From Epichloe hybrida (lineage: Eukaryota > Ascomycota > Sordariomycetes > Hypocreales > Clavicipitaceae), in contig JAFEKR010000006.1 of NCBI GenBank assembly GCA_019022495.1, positions 1,364,001 through 1,428,000 of the forward strand: DNA of 64,000 nucleotides, given 5' to 3'. How positions within the stretch are numbered: the stretch's first letter is position 1; each line of letters begins with the position of its first letter. This document shows positions 1 to 12,550 of this stretch, in pieces. The notes below the pieces were generated by a model. It saw nothing but the letters and a program-made list of their open reading frames with translations, ran no database searches and was not told the DNA's origin. Position numbers and translations under genes: made by a program.

Positions 1-589
1 CTTATAAAGCTCTTAACCTTTAAGGGAAGTTATATATTTAACTTTAAATACTATAAATAGCTCTAAAGGGAATTAGAATATAGTTATTTATAATTCTAAA
101 GCTAATATTTATATTTTTAATAATATTTATTAGTTTAAATAGTCTAAGTTTAATAGAACTATTATAATAGAGGTTAAAGCTAGAGGCATAATCTATATAT
201 CCTTAGGATAAGGACTAGTCTATATATCCATTATAAATCTAGTATTATAAAGGCTAAGAAGGATTATAGTATAAAGTGCTTTGCTAATTCTAGAATTTTA
301 CATAAACCTAGTATTAGTAATAATTCTAATAAAGGTAAGGATTTATTAGAACTAGAAAAAGAGCTTCTTATTCTAAGGAAAGTATTCTATTACTAAGCTT
401 TATAATATTAATAAGCTTTATATATTATCTATACTCTTAGATAACCTAAAAGAGGCTTACACTATAACTAGTAAAGCACTAAGTTTACTTATAAAAGGAG
501 ATATAAAGCTTTAGTATTAATAATATAGTTATTTAGGTAAGAAAGCCTTTATAGAGATTATAAACGCTACCCTTAGTATTAAATTAATA

Positions 590-2270
590 GGACCTAAGCT
601 TATAGAGTATAAGATCTATACTATAAGTAAAGCTAAGCACTAGAGATTATAGGTTATATTAGAAGGGCTTCCTTAGGGACCTAGATATAGCCTTTTAGTT
701 AATTTAGAGTATTATAACTTTCCTTGCTAAAATAGTAATTAGTATTAGTGTGTTTTTATATGCCTTATAACCTTAATATGTTTCTTCTATTTATTTAAGA
801 CTAAAGATAAAATTCATAATAGCTTCTATATAATAATAGCATTCCTATATATATAATTTAGGGTTTAACTACGCTTTTTATATAGTAATATTAAAAAGGC
901 TTTATTTATAGAGAGTATAAGAGATAAGATAGCCTTTACTAGTATTATAGTCTATAATTTAGCTCCCTTAATACCTAGTTAAAATAGAAAGGTAAAGAGA
1001 TTTAAGAGAGTAGTTAAGTAAAAGGCTTATATATTAAGCCTTAAAGCTTACCTTTCTTTAGAACTTAATAATAAAGTCTTTAATATAGTAGTTTATTTAC
1101 TAAATAAAATACCCTTTAAATATTATAGGAATTAGGTTATACCTTATAAACTCTAGTAAAATTAGGCATAGAAAACAGTCCTAGCTTATTCACAGATATT
1201 AGAGGTTTAAAAGCCTTTAATTATATATCTATAAGCTTATAGATATAAGGCGTTTCTAATAATAACAAAGGCTCTAGAGCATATTAAATTACATAACGCA
1301 ATACTATAGTTAGAGTAAAAAGCTTATATTAGATACCTTATTAGTTATAGAGGTAAGTTATAATATATTATATAGGTGCCTTTGCTTTATAATTATAAGG
1401 TTATTATATTAGTATGTATTTAGTTTAATAAGAACTCCTTCTTTAAGCTAGAAGAAAAGCTAGAATTAGCTTAATAAGAGAAAATATCAATAATTAAGTT
1501 ACTTAAAGAGCTTAAAGCTAAAGACCTTAATAAGGAGATTAGTTAAGATCTTATTAGAATAAAGCTTAAAGAGAATAATCTTACCTCTTTACTATTAGCT
1601 ATAGGCTAGGAAAATAAGTAGTTTAAAGTAAAAACACCTCCTTATATAATAGGGAATAAAGAGAACCTTTTTAGTGTACTTTTAACCCCTCCTAACTTCT
1701 CTTAGAAGGTGCTAGTTACTATAGAGAACTTAGAGCTTTAGGTATAAGGTAATAATACGCTATTTTATAAGATTAATAAATTTATAAGTAAGGCAATAGC
1801 TAATTATATAGTAACTACTATAGAGACTAGTAAATTTACTATAAAAGGTAGTAAGGCTATAAAGAATCGCAGTCCCTATAATAATAGCATTAATATAAAT
1901 AATATTATTACTAGGAAATATTAAAGAAAGGAAATAAGGAAAGCTAAGTAAGTATAGTTTTCTTTTGCTTTCTTAATAGTATTCTAAGGAACTTAATATA
2001 GTTTATATATTAAAGATATACCTCTAGAACTTATATATTATTATTAGGTAATAGCCTTAGCATATTATAACTACTAGAAGAAAGTAATTATAAAGAAGCT
2101 TTTAAAGCTTTAATCCTTAAACTACTAGGAAAATATACTAGATAAATTATTTAATCTTAAGGAAACTATTAACCTTAGATAGGTTTTTAAGTATAAAACT
2201 AATAAAAAAGGTATTATTATAGAGTTTAAGGCTTAAATAGTAGCCTAAGGTAACTAATAACTAAAGGATA
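590..2270 (+). pseudogene. copia pol pseudogene of element G, integrase and RT N-terminus
   Basis: Degenerate pol frame. At about 630-690 the translation reads SKAKH then RLQVILEGLP with RIP-type stops, which resembles the zinc-binding His/Cys part of a copia integrase. The DDE-core end lies near 950-1130 and the RT fingers near 2175-2260. Copia order (integrase before RT) is what separates it from the gypsy elements in the same window. It is inactive: there are many in-frame stops, and A1 interrupts it inside the RT domain. The cut falls within a Lys-Asp codon pair, and removing A1 with one copy of GGATA restores the frame. Confidence 0.75.
2266..2270. repeat. 5-bp target-site duplication of A1 (left), GGATA
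   Basis: GGATA directly precedes the TGTGAG end of A1. The same five bases follow the CTCACA end at 13094-13098. This fixes the exact ends of A1 and shows it integrated as a complete LTR element. Confidence 0.95.
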
Positions 2271-2472
2271 TGTGAGAACAATGATAGCTAGGCAAGAGGT
2301 ATGGGGGCTCTGGTATATTAACTGAAGCTTGCTAGGTCTAAGTGTGTTATGCGTGCAAGTCGCTAGCTTATAGCTAGTGGCTTACTAGTGTTACGTGAAC
2401 CTAGCCCTAGGACATAGCCTGCCCGCAGGGTGCACTAGTAATTATAGGTATTATTATAAGTGGGGCCTTATA
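2271..2472 (-). repeat. 3' LTR of A1 (202 bp)
   Basis: It begins TGTGAGAACAATG and ends CCTTATA (CCTCACA before mutation). It matches 12892-13093, 17146-17347, 23681-23882 and 28304-28505 in sequence and in exact length. The outer edge (2271 to about 2400) keeps CpG, CpA and TpG; the inner ~50 bp are converted to TpA. Confidence 0.95.
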
Positions 2473-2703
2473 ATTACCCCCCTACTTATAGCTAGGCTCC
2501 TAAACAGCTTACTAGCTATTACATAGCTATTTGCTACATAGCTACTATATTAAAATAATAATAAATAATAAGCAGCGCTTAAGTATAAATTCACTAGTAA
2601 CTCCCTATTATATCACACACTTTTCTCTTCTATAACACTAGATAAGTTTTCTATAAATTCTTATTATGCCTTTAAATACCTTTACTTTGCCCTTACCTAT
2701 TAC
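2473..2703. other. A1 region between pol and 3' LTR, outer segment
   Basis: This is AT-rich A1 interior next to the 3' LTR. It matches the minus strand of 23450-23680 in A2 and 28506-28610 plus 36493-36600 in A3. On the minus strand it should hold the polypurine tract beside the LTR (a G-rich run, the complement of TTACCCCCC). The plus strand carries the start of the possible antisense frame described at 23318-23545. It ends with the CCTATTAC duplication of hAT1 (2696-2703). Confidence 0.7.
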
Positions 2704-3016
2704 TAGAGTATTGCACTAAAACGTGTAGTGTAGTGTAGTATTTGTAGTGTAATGTAGTAACTACACTACAAACTACACTACACTATAAACTACACTAACT
2801 ATAAGGAAAAAAAAACTATATTACACTAACTATAAAAAAAAAAACTATAATATATTACACTACAAATTTTTTTTCCTAAACTACACTAACTACAAACACT
2901 ATAAATATAGTATGAGACTTTTTATTAGTTATTAGTATTTATAAGGTTAAAAGAAAGCTAGTTATATAAAAGCTTTTATTATTACCTATTTTATTAAATT
3001 AGTTATAGAATTTATA
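2704..3016 (+). repeat. left long terminal inverted repeat of hAT1
   Basis: The TIR is followed by GTAGTGTAG-type subterminal repeats and A-tracts. The stretch from about 2925 to 3016 (AGAAAGCTAGTTATAT core) is the reverse complement of about 6430-6520. Homology with the right arm stops at about 3016/6425. Confidence 0.75.
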
Positions 3017-3229
3017 ATATTATATTATTTTTATAATTTTATTATAACTAAGTAAGGTTATATATAATATTATACTTTTTTAATAATACTATTTAACTTA
3101 ATACTTTATTTCCCTAATATAACTTAAAGAAAAACCTTCTTATTATATTATTTACTATTTCTATAAATTATTATTATTACTTATTTTAAAAAAACTATAA
3201 AAAAAACTACTAGTAAACTTAATATAAGT

Positions 3230-3390
3230 AGCTTATTATATCTTATTATAGCTTATAATAGCTTATTATAGCTTATTATAGCTTATAATAGCTTATTATA
3301 TCTTATTATAGCTTATAATAGCTTATTATAGCTTATTATAGCTTATAATAGCTTATTATAGCTTATAATAGCTTATAATAGCTTATAATA
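3230..3390. repeat. decamer tandem array with a 60-bp higher-order unit
   Basis: About 16 units of AGCTTATAAT or AGCTTATTAT (two units read ATCTTATTAT). The 60 bp at 3241-3300 and 3301-3360 are identical, a six-unit higher-order repeat present twice. It sits in the loop of the hAT1 inner palindrome. Confidence 0.9.
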
Positions 3391-3418
3391 CTAAGATTAC
3401 TAAGATTACTAAGATTAC
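3391..3418. repeat. 9-bp tandem repeat (CTAAGATTA) x3
   Basis: Three copies of a 9-mer directly abut the decamer array. It is a minor microsatellite-like extension. Confidence 0.85.
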
Positions 3419-4246
3419 TTATAATATTATTAGTGTTAAAGCTTAATAATAAATAAATAATAAATAAATAACTTAAATATAAATACTAGTAATTATAAGT
3501 AAATTACTATAGTAAAAGCTATAGTTTTTAATAACTTAGTATTTTAAGGTTTTTAAAAATATTAATATTCTAAAAATGTTTTCTCTTTTATGTTTTTTTA
3601 AAATAATAATAAATGTAAAATAATAGTAATTATAGTAATAATAGTAATTAAGGTTATAAAAGTTATTAAAGCTTTTATAATAAGTATAATATATTATATA
3701 AAACTAAGTCCTAGTATTATTTTTAAAAACAAGTTAAACTTATTTTTATAGCTTATTTAAGCTATATAGGGTAATTAAAATAATACTATTAGTTATCTAT
3801 TAATAAATTATAAATATTAGCCTATTATATTCTTTCTTTATGTATTATTATAATAAGATATATAAAGTTACTATATATAACTTCTTAAAGCTTTAGAATT
3901 ATAAAGCTTAAAGTAATATTTAATTAGTTTAAATAGTAAATAAATAGTTTAAGCTTTTTTAAAGTTCTTATTATATTAATAATAATATTAAAGTACTAAG
4001 TATATATTCTATTAACTTTTATATATTTATTTAGATTTCTAATTTAATTTAATTATATTAGTTTAGGGTATTTTTTAATTAAATTAATAATAGTAAATAA
4101 AATAATTAGAAGGTTTTTCTTAAAGTTATATTAGTAAAATAAAGTAATAAGTATAATAGTATTATTAAAAAGGTATAATATTATAAATAACCCTAGTTAT
4201 AGTAAAATTCTTAAAAAAAAGTAAATATTATAAATTCTATATATAT

Positions 4247-6424
4247 TCTTTACACTAGCTAGCTAACTATGTAGCTATTCCTAGTACTCTATCCGCTTAG
4301 TTAAGAGAGAAAACCCTTTACTAGGAAGAAAAACCCCCTTATATTTATTAATAAGCTAACGCTAACCCTCTTCTAGGTTTACGCTATATTAGGTATAATT
4401 AATTATAAGTATTTAGTACTAGCTTATGCTAGCCTTATCCTAAAGAAAATAAAAAAGAAAGGAAAAAGTATAGTAATAGTCCTAACTAGCTCCCTTTAGT
4501 GCTAGTCTAGTCTTACTTAAACCTAGCTTTATATCTCTTAATTTACCTTAAGGTATAGTAAATTTAGATTTATAATAATAATTTACTTTTTATTTACTTT
4601 ACTTTTAACTTTTCTAGTGCCTTACTTTTTAGCTAAATCTAACCTAGTACTAGTCTAAATATCTTATAAAGTCTAAGTATATAGTTTTATTTAATTATAG
4701 TAAGGGGTAAGTAATTTAAGCCTAGTAACTAGGTGGTTTTACCCCTAGATTAGTTATACACTATTTATATATTTACTTATCTTATACTTTATTTTCTAGC
4801 TAATATTATAGTTAGTCCCCTCTCTCTCTTTCCTAAGTATAAAAGAGAGCTTCTCCTCCCTTAAGGTTTTAACCTTTTTTCTTTTCTTATAATAAATTTC
4901 CTATAGGTTCTTTTCTTTCTTATTTCTTTTAGAAGCTATTTAAGGCTTTTTTAGTCTAGTGCTAGTTTAAATACTAATATTTTATATAGAAAAACACGCT
5001 ATAATATTACTAAGCTCTATAAGTACCTTATTTTTAGTGCTATTTTAGCTTTAATTTACCTAGGAACTTATAACCTTAGATAAGTATTTAAGGAAGTCCT
5101 TAACCTAGAAGTAATTAGATTAAGTAAAGGTAAAAGGCCTAGAAGTAAGTCCCCTTTACCTTTATTTTACCCTATTTCTAGGTTTAACCTAGGGTAGCTA
5201 GGTAAGCTATAAGAGATCTAGTGTGTGTTCTATAAGATATAATCTATTAAAAATAAGGGCTATTAGTGCTATAATATTATTAATAAGTTAGTTTATTTCT
5301 AGTTTAAGGGTAAGGCTAATTTATATATAAAGGGGTAATGTCTAATGCCTATTTTAATTATTAGGTCTATAATTATATATATATTAAGGTAATATTAACT
5401 CCTATGCCTATTCTAAGCTTACTCTAGTGCTAATTTACTTATAGCTAAATATTACTAGCTAGTAAGGGGAATATTAGTAGTTAGTTAAGACCTAGGCTAG
5501 TATAGTTACTAGGAGTAATATAAGTAATTTTACTCTAGCTTAGTAATAGCTTTATTTTATAGCTAACTTTAATTATCTAAGCCCTAGAGAACTATATAGC
5601 TTAGGTTAAGAAACTCTATACTAAAAACCACACTAAGAAAAAATAAGGTATTACTATAGTAAGCCTAGACTTAGCTAAGTCTAGGTCTATAGAGAAATAA
5701 TATAATAAGGTTATCTTTTAGCTCTAGTAGCTTAATACCTAAGTAATAGAGATAAACTAGCTCCTAGCTACTAGCCTATTAGCTAAGGGTAAGAGTAAGG
5801 TAATAGAGAATATAATCCCTATTCTTAAGGAGAAATAAGGCTAATTCTAGGTTAGTAAAGAGGTAGTAGTAAGCTAGTGTAAAATAATACCTATAGCTTT
5901 TTAACTTAAAATTAATCTAATAACTATTCTAAACCTATAGTTTTCCTATTATAGTGTAATTTTACCTTATATCTAGCTTACCTCTATAGCTACACTATTT
6001 TACCTAGTGCCTCTCTTTAGTTATCTATAGTATCTATGTATTAGTTAGTTTAGTTACCTCTAGGGTAGCCTAGATCCTCCCTTAGTTTATATTAACTAAA
6101 GGCTAAGTCTTATACTAATATATAGTATTAGAGTTTTCTTATACTAAGGAATTACTTTATAATATATCTTACCTTTAAGGGATTATCTAAGGCTAGCCTT
6201 ACCTTCTATATATCTCTAGGCTATCTTATTTAGGGGTGTCTATAATTATAGTTAGTGTAGTTAATAATTATATAGTACTAGTCTTTAACTATATAATCAT
6301 AGCTATATAGGGGCAAAGCCACCCTAGGAACGTGCCTTTAGAAGAGGAACTTATTAAGGCTAATCTTTCCTATACGTAATTATACTATTATGGAGGAGAC
6401 GTGCTTGTCAAGCCTGGTGTGGAA
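4247..6424. other. hAT1 interior, unassigned degenerate sequence
   Basis: About 2.2 kb, somewhat less AT-rich than the palindrome next to it, with RIP-type TpA enrichment. I translated parts of it and found no recognisable hAT transposase blocks (no BED finger, no C-terminal dimerisation motif) and no retroelement motif. The last ~120 bp (about 6310-6424) are the least mutated part and keep CpG and TGG. It could be a decayed transposase or captured DNA; I cannot tell which. Confidence 0.4.
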
Positions 6425-6780
6425 TTTCTGGATTATAAATTCTATAACTAATTAAGTAAAATAGGTAATAATAAAAGCTTCCATATAACTAGCTTTCTTT
6501 TAATCCTTATAATAACATTATATAATAAAAAGGCCCACTTTTCTTTTTACTAACACTACATTGTAGTTTTTGTAGTTAGTGTAGTTAGTAACTACACTAA
6601 CTACACTATAATATAAGTAAAAAAAAACTACACTACACTAACTATAAAAAAAAAAAAACTATAATACACTACACTACAAAAAAAAAAACTACATTACACT
6701 AACTACAAGAAAAAAAAACTATACTACAAATACAAATTTTTCCTAAAAACTACACTAATTACACTACAAACAATACTCTG
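6425..6780 (-). repeat. right long terminal inverted repeat of hAT1
   Basis: Reverse-complement counterpart of 2704-3016. It ends CAATACTCTG and is followed by the second CCTATTAC. It holds A-tracts separated by CTACACTA-type subterminal repeats. Confidence 0.75.
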
Positions 6781-7850
6781 CCTATTACTATATTTTCATT
6801 ATAAAGGCTAAATATATTCCCTTAAAGAAATATTCCTATATATACTATTTATATACTAGATGTGTAAACTTTAAGAAAAACCCTTTATCTAAGCTTAAAC
6901 TACCTAAGATTAACTATTAATTCCCTATTAAATTATTTACTATTACTATTATAATAGTAAAGCGTTCTAAACGCTATATTTAGTATTATAAACATAGTAA
7001 TACCTATAATACTATAAGTATACCGCTATTTACTAGTCTTTTAGTCCCTTATTTCTAATGTCTTTATATAGGTAATAGCCACTATAAAAGGTAACTTTCT
7101 AGACCTTTTAGTCCTTTTAGACTAGGTATAATCCCTTATAAATACCCTTAGTAATACTATTAAGGAAGACCCTAAGGACTTTATGTTCTCTAAGGTAACT
7201 TACTTTAGTATTACTAGGTCTTACTTAGCCTTAATATTAGGTTTTAACCACGCTAATATAGCACACTATATTATATTTAGCCTTATAAGGGCTATAAAGG
7301 TTTACTAGGTTTATCTTTTTCTTACTTATATACTAGTGCTTTACTTATATTTTAGGGTAAGAGGTATTAATTTTATATAATTAGTATATTATATCTTAGT
7401 AATAACTTTCTATTATAATATAGCTAGCGCTTATCCTAGGAGTAGTAAGTATTCTATTCCTTTTTAATACTAATTTACTAACCCTTTTATAGTAAAACTA
7501 TTATAAACTTTTCTATATCTAGAAGATAAAGGTAACTTTATATTTATAGTCTTATAACCTAAGTTTTATACCCTAGGGTATAGTAAAGCATTACTTTTTC
7601 TAGGTAATAAGGGGCCTTATTAGGGAGGATAAGAATATAGGTAAATACCTTCTTTATAGGGGTGTAGTGTATTCCTATATAGGGGCTACTATAGAGAGGT
7701 TTCCCTTAACTTTCCTTACTTTATAGGTATATTTTCTTTTGTTTTTTAGTAAGTAATCTAAGGTTTTTATTTTAGAGTGTAATAGTAGCTAATAAGGCTA
7801 TGCCTTTTTTATAAGAATATTATATCTTTTTGCCTATAACTTACTTATAT
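6781..7850 (-). other. A1 region between chromodomain and 3' LTR, inner segment
   Basis: Continuation of A1 after hAT1. On the minus strand it lies downstream of the pol chromodomain. The plus strand gives a frame interrupted only by stops explicable as CAA/CAG or TGG changes, including NPLSKLKLPKINY, which is shared with A2 and A3. A 1.3-kb tract here is long for a simple 3' untranslated region. It may hold an antisense gene (see findings) or be non-coding. Confidence 0.5.
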
Positions 7851-10800
7851 CTTACTACTTTTCTTACTAGACTTATTTTAGTAAAATGCTTAAATTATAT
7901 ATTAAGCGCTTTCTATATCCTTTACTATAACCTATTAGTTATATTTACTTAGCTAGCCCTTTTATTTTACTAGGTATTTATTACCTTCTTAGGTCTTCCT
8001 ATAGTCCTTAACCTCCTTAACTTTATACTTATTATCTTTATTCTCTAAGTCTAGTATTAGTATTTCCTTATCTCTAGTGTCTTTATAGTAATTCTATAGC
8101 TTTAATAAGCTAATATAAAATATATTATATAGCTAACTATATTTTTTAGGTAATATAAGTCTATATGCTTATTTTCCTATAGTATTAAGTACCTAAAATA
8201 GTCTAATAAATCTAGGGGTTAGCTTCTATTTTATATCCTTAAGCCTAATATTCTTTACTAATAGTAGTACTAGGTTACCTCTTTTTAGTATTAATAGCTA
8301 GTAACGCTAGTTATAGTACTTTACTTAGGTCTTAGTAACTTTTACCTAGTTTTACTTTAGCTACTCTTTAACTTTATATAGCTTTATAATATATATATAG
8401 GCTTCTAGTACTTCCTTTTCTTTAGTCTTATCCTTAAAAGCTAGGTAAAACTTAGGTAAATAGCCTATAAGGGAGTAATTAGGAGAGTAGCCTATAGTCC
8501 TATTTACTATGTTATTATAGGTAAATTAGGCTATTAGAAGTAGCTTAGGCTATATCTATTAGTTATTAGCTATAAAGCATTAGAGGTAATACTTAAGCAC
8601 TTAGTTTATTCTCTCTATTTACCTATTAGTTTAGGGGTAAAATACTATAAAAAGCCTTTGCTTTATGTATAATAAGTAGTATAAGTCTAACTAGAATTAG
8701 CTTATAAAGACTAATCCCCTATTAGATATAATGCCCTCTAGCGCCCTAAACCTTAGTTTAATCTCCTTATAAAAAAGCTTTACTAGTTTAGCTATATTAA
8801 TTATTATAGTTATAGGTAAGAAGACAAAGTACTTAGTAAATTAGTCTATAATCACTAGGATTATATTAGTCTCTTATTTACTTACTTAGGTAACTAGTAA
8901 TCCTTTAATAAAATCTATTAAGATTTTTACCTATAGTTACTATAGTATTAGCAGGGATTTAAGGCTTTTATATAGGTAATACCTTCTAGCTACTACCTGC
9001 TAGTAAACCCTATAGCTTATAATATAGTTAGATACTAACTTACTTATGCCTAGCTACTAGAAGTAATGCTTTAATAGCTTAAGAGTGTATTTAGTCCTAA
9101 AGTAACTTACTAGTAAATTATTATAGTGTAGCTATAAAAGCTCCTATTATAAGATAAGCTCCTAGGGAATAACTACTTAGTCTTAGTACATTAGGAGGCC
9201 CCTTATACTATATAACTATAGACTAGCTTTTCCCTTACCTCTTACTAGGGAATTATTAATCTTACTATTTTACCTCTATAAATCTAGATCTTAATCCTAC
9301 ACTTTCTATAGTAATTATACTAATAGTTTATTTAGCCTAGATTAGTAAGGATTTAGTAGCTTAATAGTCTCCTATATCTCTTATACTATACTAATATCTT
9401 AGATATATATTACCTTCTCCTAGAAATTACCCTTATTTAGCTAATCTTTCACTAGATTTATAGTAGCTAACTAGCCTCTTAACTAGGCTACTCTAGCCTC
9501 TAAAGCTCTCTCTATAGTAGCTAGGGTATTTTCCTCCCCTAAAGGCATCTTACTAAGCCTCTTTACTAAGACTAAGGTATTTTTCTCCCTTAAAGGCATC
9601 TTACTATATCCTTTTTAATATATTAAGACTAGGGTATTTTCCTCCCCTAAAGGCATCTTACTATATCTTCTCTTATATATTAGTATCTTTTCTTTTACTA
9701 GTTCTTTAGTAGTTACTATTTTCTTTTAAAGCTTTAGTTAAAGTAACTTATTTATTAAGGGTTTACCTTTATAATTAGACTATCTTAATAGTGTATTTAC
9801 TAGGTTACTTTTCCTAGGTCTATGCCTAATTATAAAGTAAAAGGGGTAAAGGAATATATACTATCTAGCCTATCTTTTATTTAGCTTTTACTATTTTATA
9901 AAAGTCTATAAGTTATAGTAATCTAATAGGACCTTCACTAGGGTTACTATACCTTTACTATAGTATTACTAGTGTTTAAATAACTTTACTATAGTAAGTA
10001 GCTCTTAATTTACTATGCTATAATTATGTTTAGTGTTTGTAAACTTCCTTAACTAAAATACTATAGGGTGCTATTAGCCCTTATTATCCTACTAAGATAA
10101 GATTCTTACTATTATAAAGACTAAAGTATTTATCTCTATATACACTAGCTAACTTAGGTTATAATAATAAAGGAGAGATGCCTATTAAAAGGTATCTTTT
10201 AGCTAGTTAAATACTAGCTATTCTCTTCCCCTAAATATAAACTTCCTAGTCTAAATGCTATTTTAACTACCTTTTATTAGCATATATAAGGGTGCTATAA
10301 TCCTAGAGTATTAGTAAATAAACCTTTAGTAAAAGTTATAGAATCCTAGGAAAGACTATATATCTTTAAAGCTTATAGGCTCCTTCTAGTCTTAGATTAT
10401 ATTTACTTTACATGTATCTATTAAAATACTATTAACTAATAGAATAAACCCTAGGAATTTTACTAATTCCTAGTAAAATAAACACTTTAAGGGTTTTATA
10501 TATAACTTTACTAACCTTATATATTCTAAAACTTCCTTAATATATATAGTATGCTTCTCTTATATTTTTAAGAAGATAAGGATATTATCTAGATATACTA
10601 TATAAATAGTATTTACTAGCCTATAAAGCACTTTATAGATATAGCTCTAAAAAGTAGCTAGTGTATTAGTTAGCCTAAAGGGCATTATAAGATATTTATA
10701 GTGTCTATAATAGGTATAAAACGTAGTCTTTTACTTATTACTCTCTTTAATATAAATTTAATAGTAAGTATCCTTAATATTAATCTTTAAGAAGTAGTAA

Positions 10801-11680
10801 GCTCCTTAGCACTAGTCTAGGATCTCTAAAATTAAGGGGAGAGTATAGTAATTCTTCTATATTACTTTATTAAGTCCCTAGTAATTTATATATAGTTAAA
10901 GCGTCCTATTTTTCTTTAGTATAAATAGGATAGGTATGCCTATAGGGCTCTTAGAGGGTCTTATCTAGCCTTTCTATAGGTTTTTATTAATATATTTATA
11001 AAGCTCCTTTAACTTACTTTAGAAGAGAGAGTAAATTAGTCTATATAGGGGCGTGGCCCTAGGTATTAGGTTAATTACGTGATTAGTCTCCTTTCTTAAT
11101 AGTAAACTACTTACCTTATTTACTATAAATATATCTTTAAACTTATATAATTCCTTAGGGATATCTTTAATAGTTCTATATGCTTTTGCCTTCTTATTAT
11201 CTTTAAGGGTAATAAACTTATCTTTTATAACTCCTATAATAGCATATATAATAGCCTTATTACATATTACCTTTATAAACTTATAAGGAGTTATAAGTAA
11301 AAAGGCTATTTTCTTCTTTTTAAACTACTACTCTTAAGAGTATAAATAAAGATATATATATTCTTTAGTAAGTATATATATCCTAATTAAGATAAGGCTT
11401 CCCCTTACTCTTAGGTCTTTATCTATAGTTATATATAGTAGCTTAAGGTCCTTTTCTTTCTCTCTTAAGTTTTTAATAGTAATAAGTACCTTATAGACAC
11501 TATATTAAGGGACTATAAGGGCCCTTACTACTTAGAGAATAAGTACTATAGCTTTAGCCTAATTAAGCTTATAGTTTCTTATGAATTTAATACTAATAAT
11601 ATTAAGCTTAGCATAGCTATCTAAATTTACTACTATTTTAATGTCTTTATACCTATAAATAGTAACTAGTATGTGAAATT
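7850..11680 (-). pseudogene. A1 pol pseudogene (protease, RT, RNase H, integrase, chromodomain)
   Basis: Matches A2 pol collinearly. The RT entry lies near 11060 (complement of the segment encoding LIPRATPLYR), the catalytic YLDN near 10580-10596, and the in-frame minisatellite at 9515-9690 between RNase H and integrase. The chromodomain is at about 8027-7860. Stops occur throughout at former Gln/Trp codons, and the catalytic second Asp is changed to Asn by G to A mutation. Confidence 0.85.
9515..9690 (-). repeat. in-frame minisatellite in A1 pol, 3 units
   Basis: Three copies of a GGTATTTTCCTCCCC-containing unit, at 9525, 9576 and 9633, spaced 51 and 57 bp. Both are multiples of three, so the pol frame is kept. 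A2 has the same three units; A3 lacks the 51-bp one. Confidence 0.9.
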
Positions 11681-11699
11681 AATACCTAATTAGTACTTT

Positions 11700-12550
11700 A
11701 GTGTTTAAGGTAAAGGTAAGGGCCTTTACTTTTACCTTAGGAAGTTTCCTTATTTATCTTAGGGATTTTTTCTTAGCTTATTACATTTATTTATAAGGTA
11801 GTCTAGGCTATTATAGTTATAATATTATCTCTTATCCCTAACTTTACTATTATTTAAGTATATAGCTAGGCCCTTTTCCTAGTCTTTATTCCTTTAATCT
11901 CTATATAGCCTATAACCTTAGGGTAAGTTATTTCTATAATATTAGGGATTCTTATATAGTCCCTTATCTCCTAAATATTTAGGCTTTTACTTACTCTTTA
12001 GTATAGCCTCCTAAAATCACTAGGTAAGTTATATAACCTTCTCTTATATTTTCCTAGTAATAGAGGTATATAAGTTAATATAGTTCTATAGCTTAGGGAA
12101 GTAACTTTATAAAGAACATAAGGGTATAGGACTTTTCTAGGGCTCTTTCTAGGTATATCTCTAGTAAATCTAGGAAAATACTAAATTTAATAAGGCTCTA
12201 GCCCTTATATTACTTTATATTCTTAAGCTATATAGCTATTTAGGCATTATAGTTTATAGAGTCCCTAAGTAGCGTAAGTATCTAGGTCTAGAATTTATCC
12301 TAGTTATCCTTAAGATTATCCTAGCTATTAGCCTATTATTTATTAAGGTATTTATTCTATCTTACCTTATAGTTAGTGTGTATATAGTTAAGTATAAAGA
12401 GAATCTTTTAGTAATTATATTAGTATTTCTTCTTTGCCTTATTAAAGGTATAGTTTAGGTTATTTATCTATATCTTATACCTCTAGGGGTTTATAAGGTA
12501 TTAAAGCTTAGTAATATTCTTAACTCTAATCTCTTAGCTACTATTACTTA
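11700..12550 (-). pseudogene. A1 gag pseudogene
   Basis: Collinear with 17690-18540 of A2, where the capsid-like frame is easier to read. It lies directly downstream of the 5' LTR and leader (12551-12891). No zinc knuckle can be confirmed with confidence. Assignment rests on position between LTR and protease and on homology with A2. Confidence 0.6.

Larger units (their letters stand above)
1..2270 (+). mobile_element. Ty1/copia-type retroelement G, left part (integrase to start of reverse transcriptase)
   Basis: This is the 5' portion of a copia-type pol on the plus strand; the element starts left of the window. Conceptual translation gives an integrase-like segment around 950-1130 whose PSQNRKVKRF resembles the copia TPEQNGxAER motif and whose VVYLLNKIP resembles ATYLLNRTP. 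A reverse-transcriptase start follows at about 2175-2260 (VFKYKTNKKGIIIEFKAQ, like the copia WVFKYKxDxxGxIxKFKARLV block). Stops are TAA/TAG codons where Gln or Trp is expected, as RIP produces. The frame resumes at 13094 after the 10.8-kb insertion A1. The first ~600 bases are too degenerate for me to assign. Confidence 0.85.
3005..4246. repeat. large imperfect palindrome inside hAT1, possibly an inner inserted element
   Basis: The segment at about 3005-3190 is the imperfect reverse complement of about 4085-4246; the shared core is GAAGGTTTTTCTT with its inverse. The arms enclose ~900 bp of very AT-rich DNA including a decamer array. The block AGAATTTATAAT that begins the palindrome also occurs at the inner edge of the hAT1 terminal repeat near 6431, so this may be a second element with related ends or a local inverted duplication. 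No coding signal is seen. Confidence 0.6.
2704..6780. mobile_element. hAT-like DNA transposon hAT1 (4077 bp)
   Basis: An 8-bp duplication, CCTATTAC, stands at 2696-2703 and 6781-6788, and the target is intact in A2. The terminal inverted repeat is TAGAGTATTG at the left (first C changed to T) and CAATACTCTG at the right. An 8-bp duplication with CAGAG-type ends is the hallmark of the hAT superfamily. Subterminal zones carry GTAGTGTAG-type repeats on the left and the inverse on the right. Terminal homology extends inward about 310 bp on both sides. I could not recognise a transposase, so it may be non-autonomous or too mutated. Confidence 0.85.

Noticed and set aside
3230..3418. CRISPR-like array
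   Set aside because: The decamers are contiguous, without spacers, AT-only in character and inside a eukaryotic transposon.
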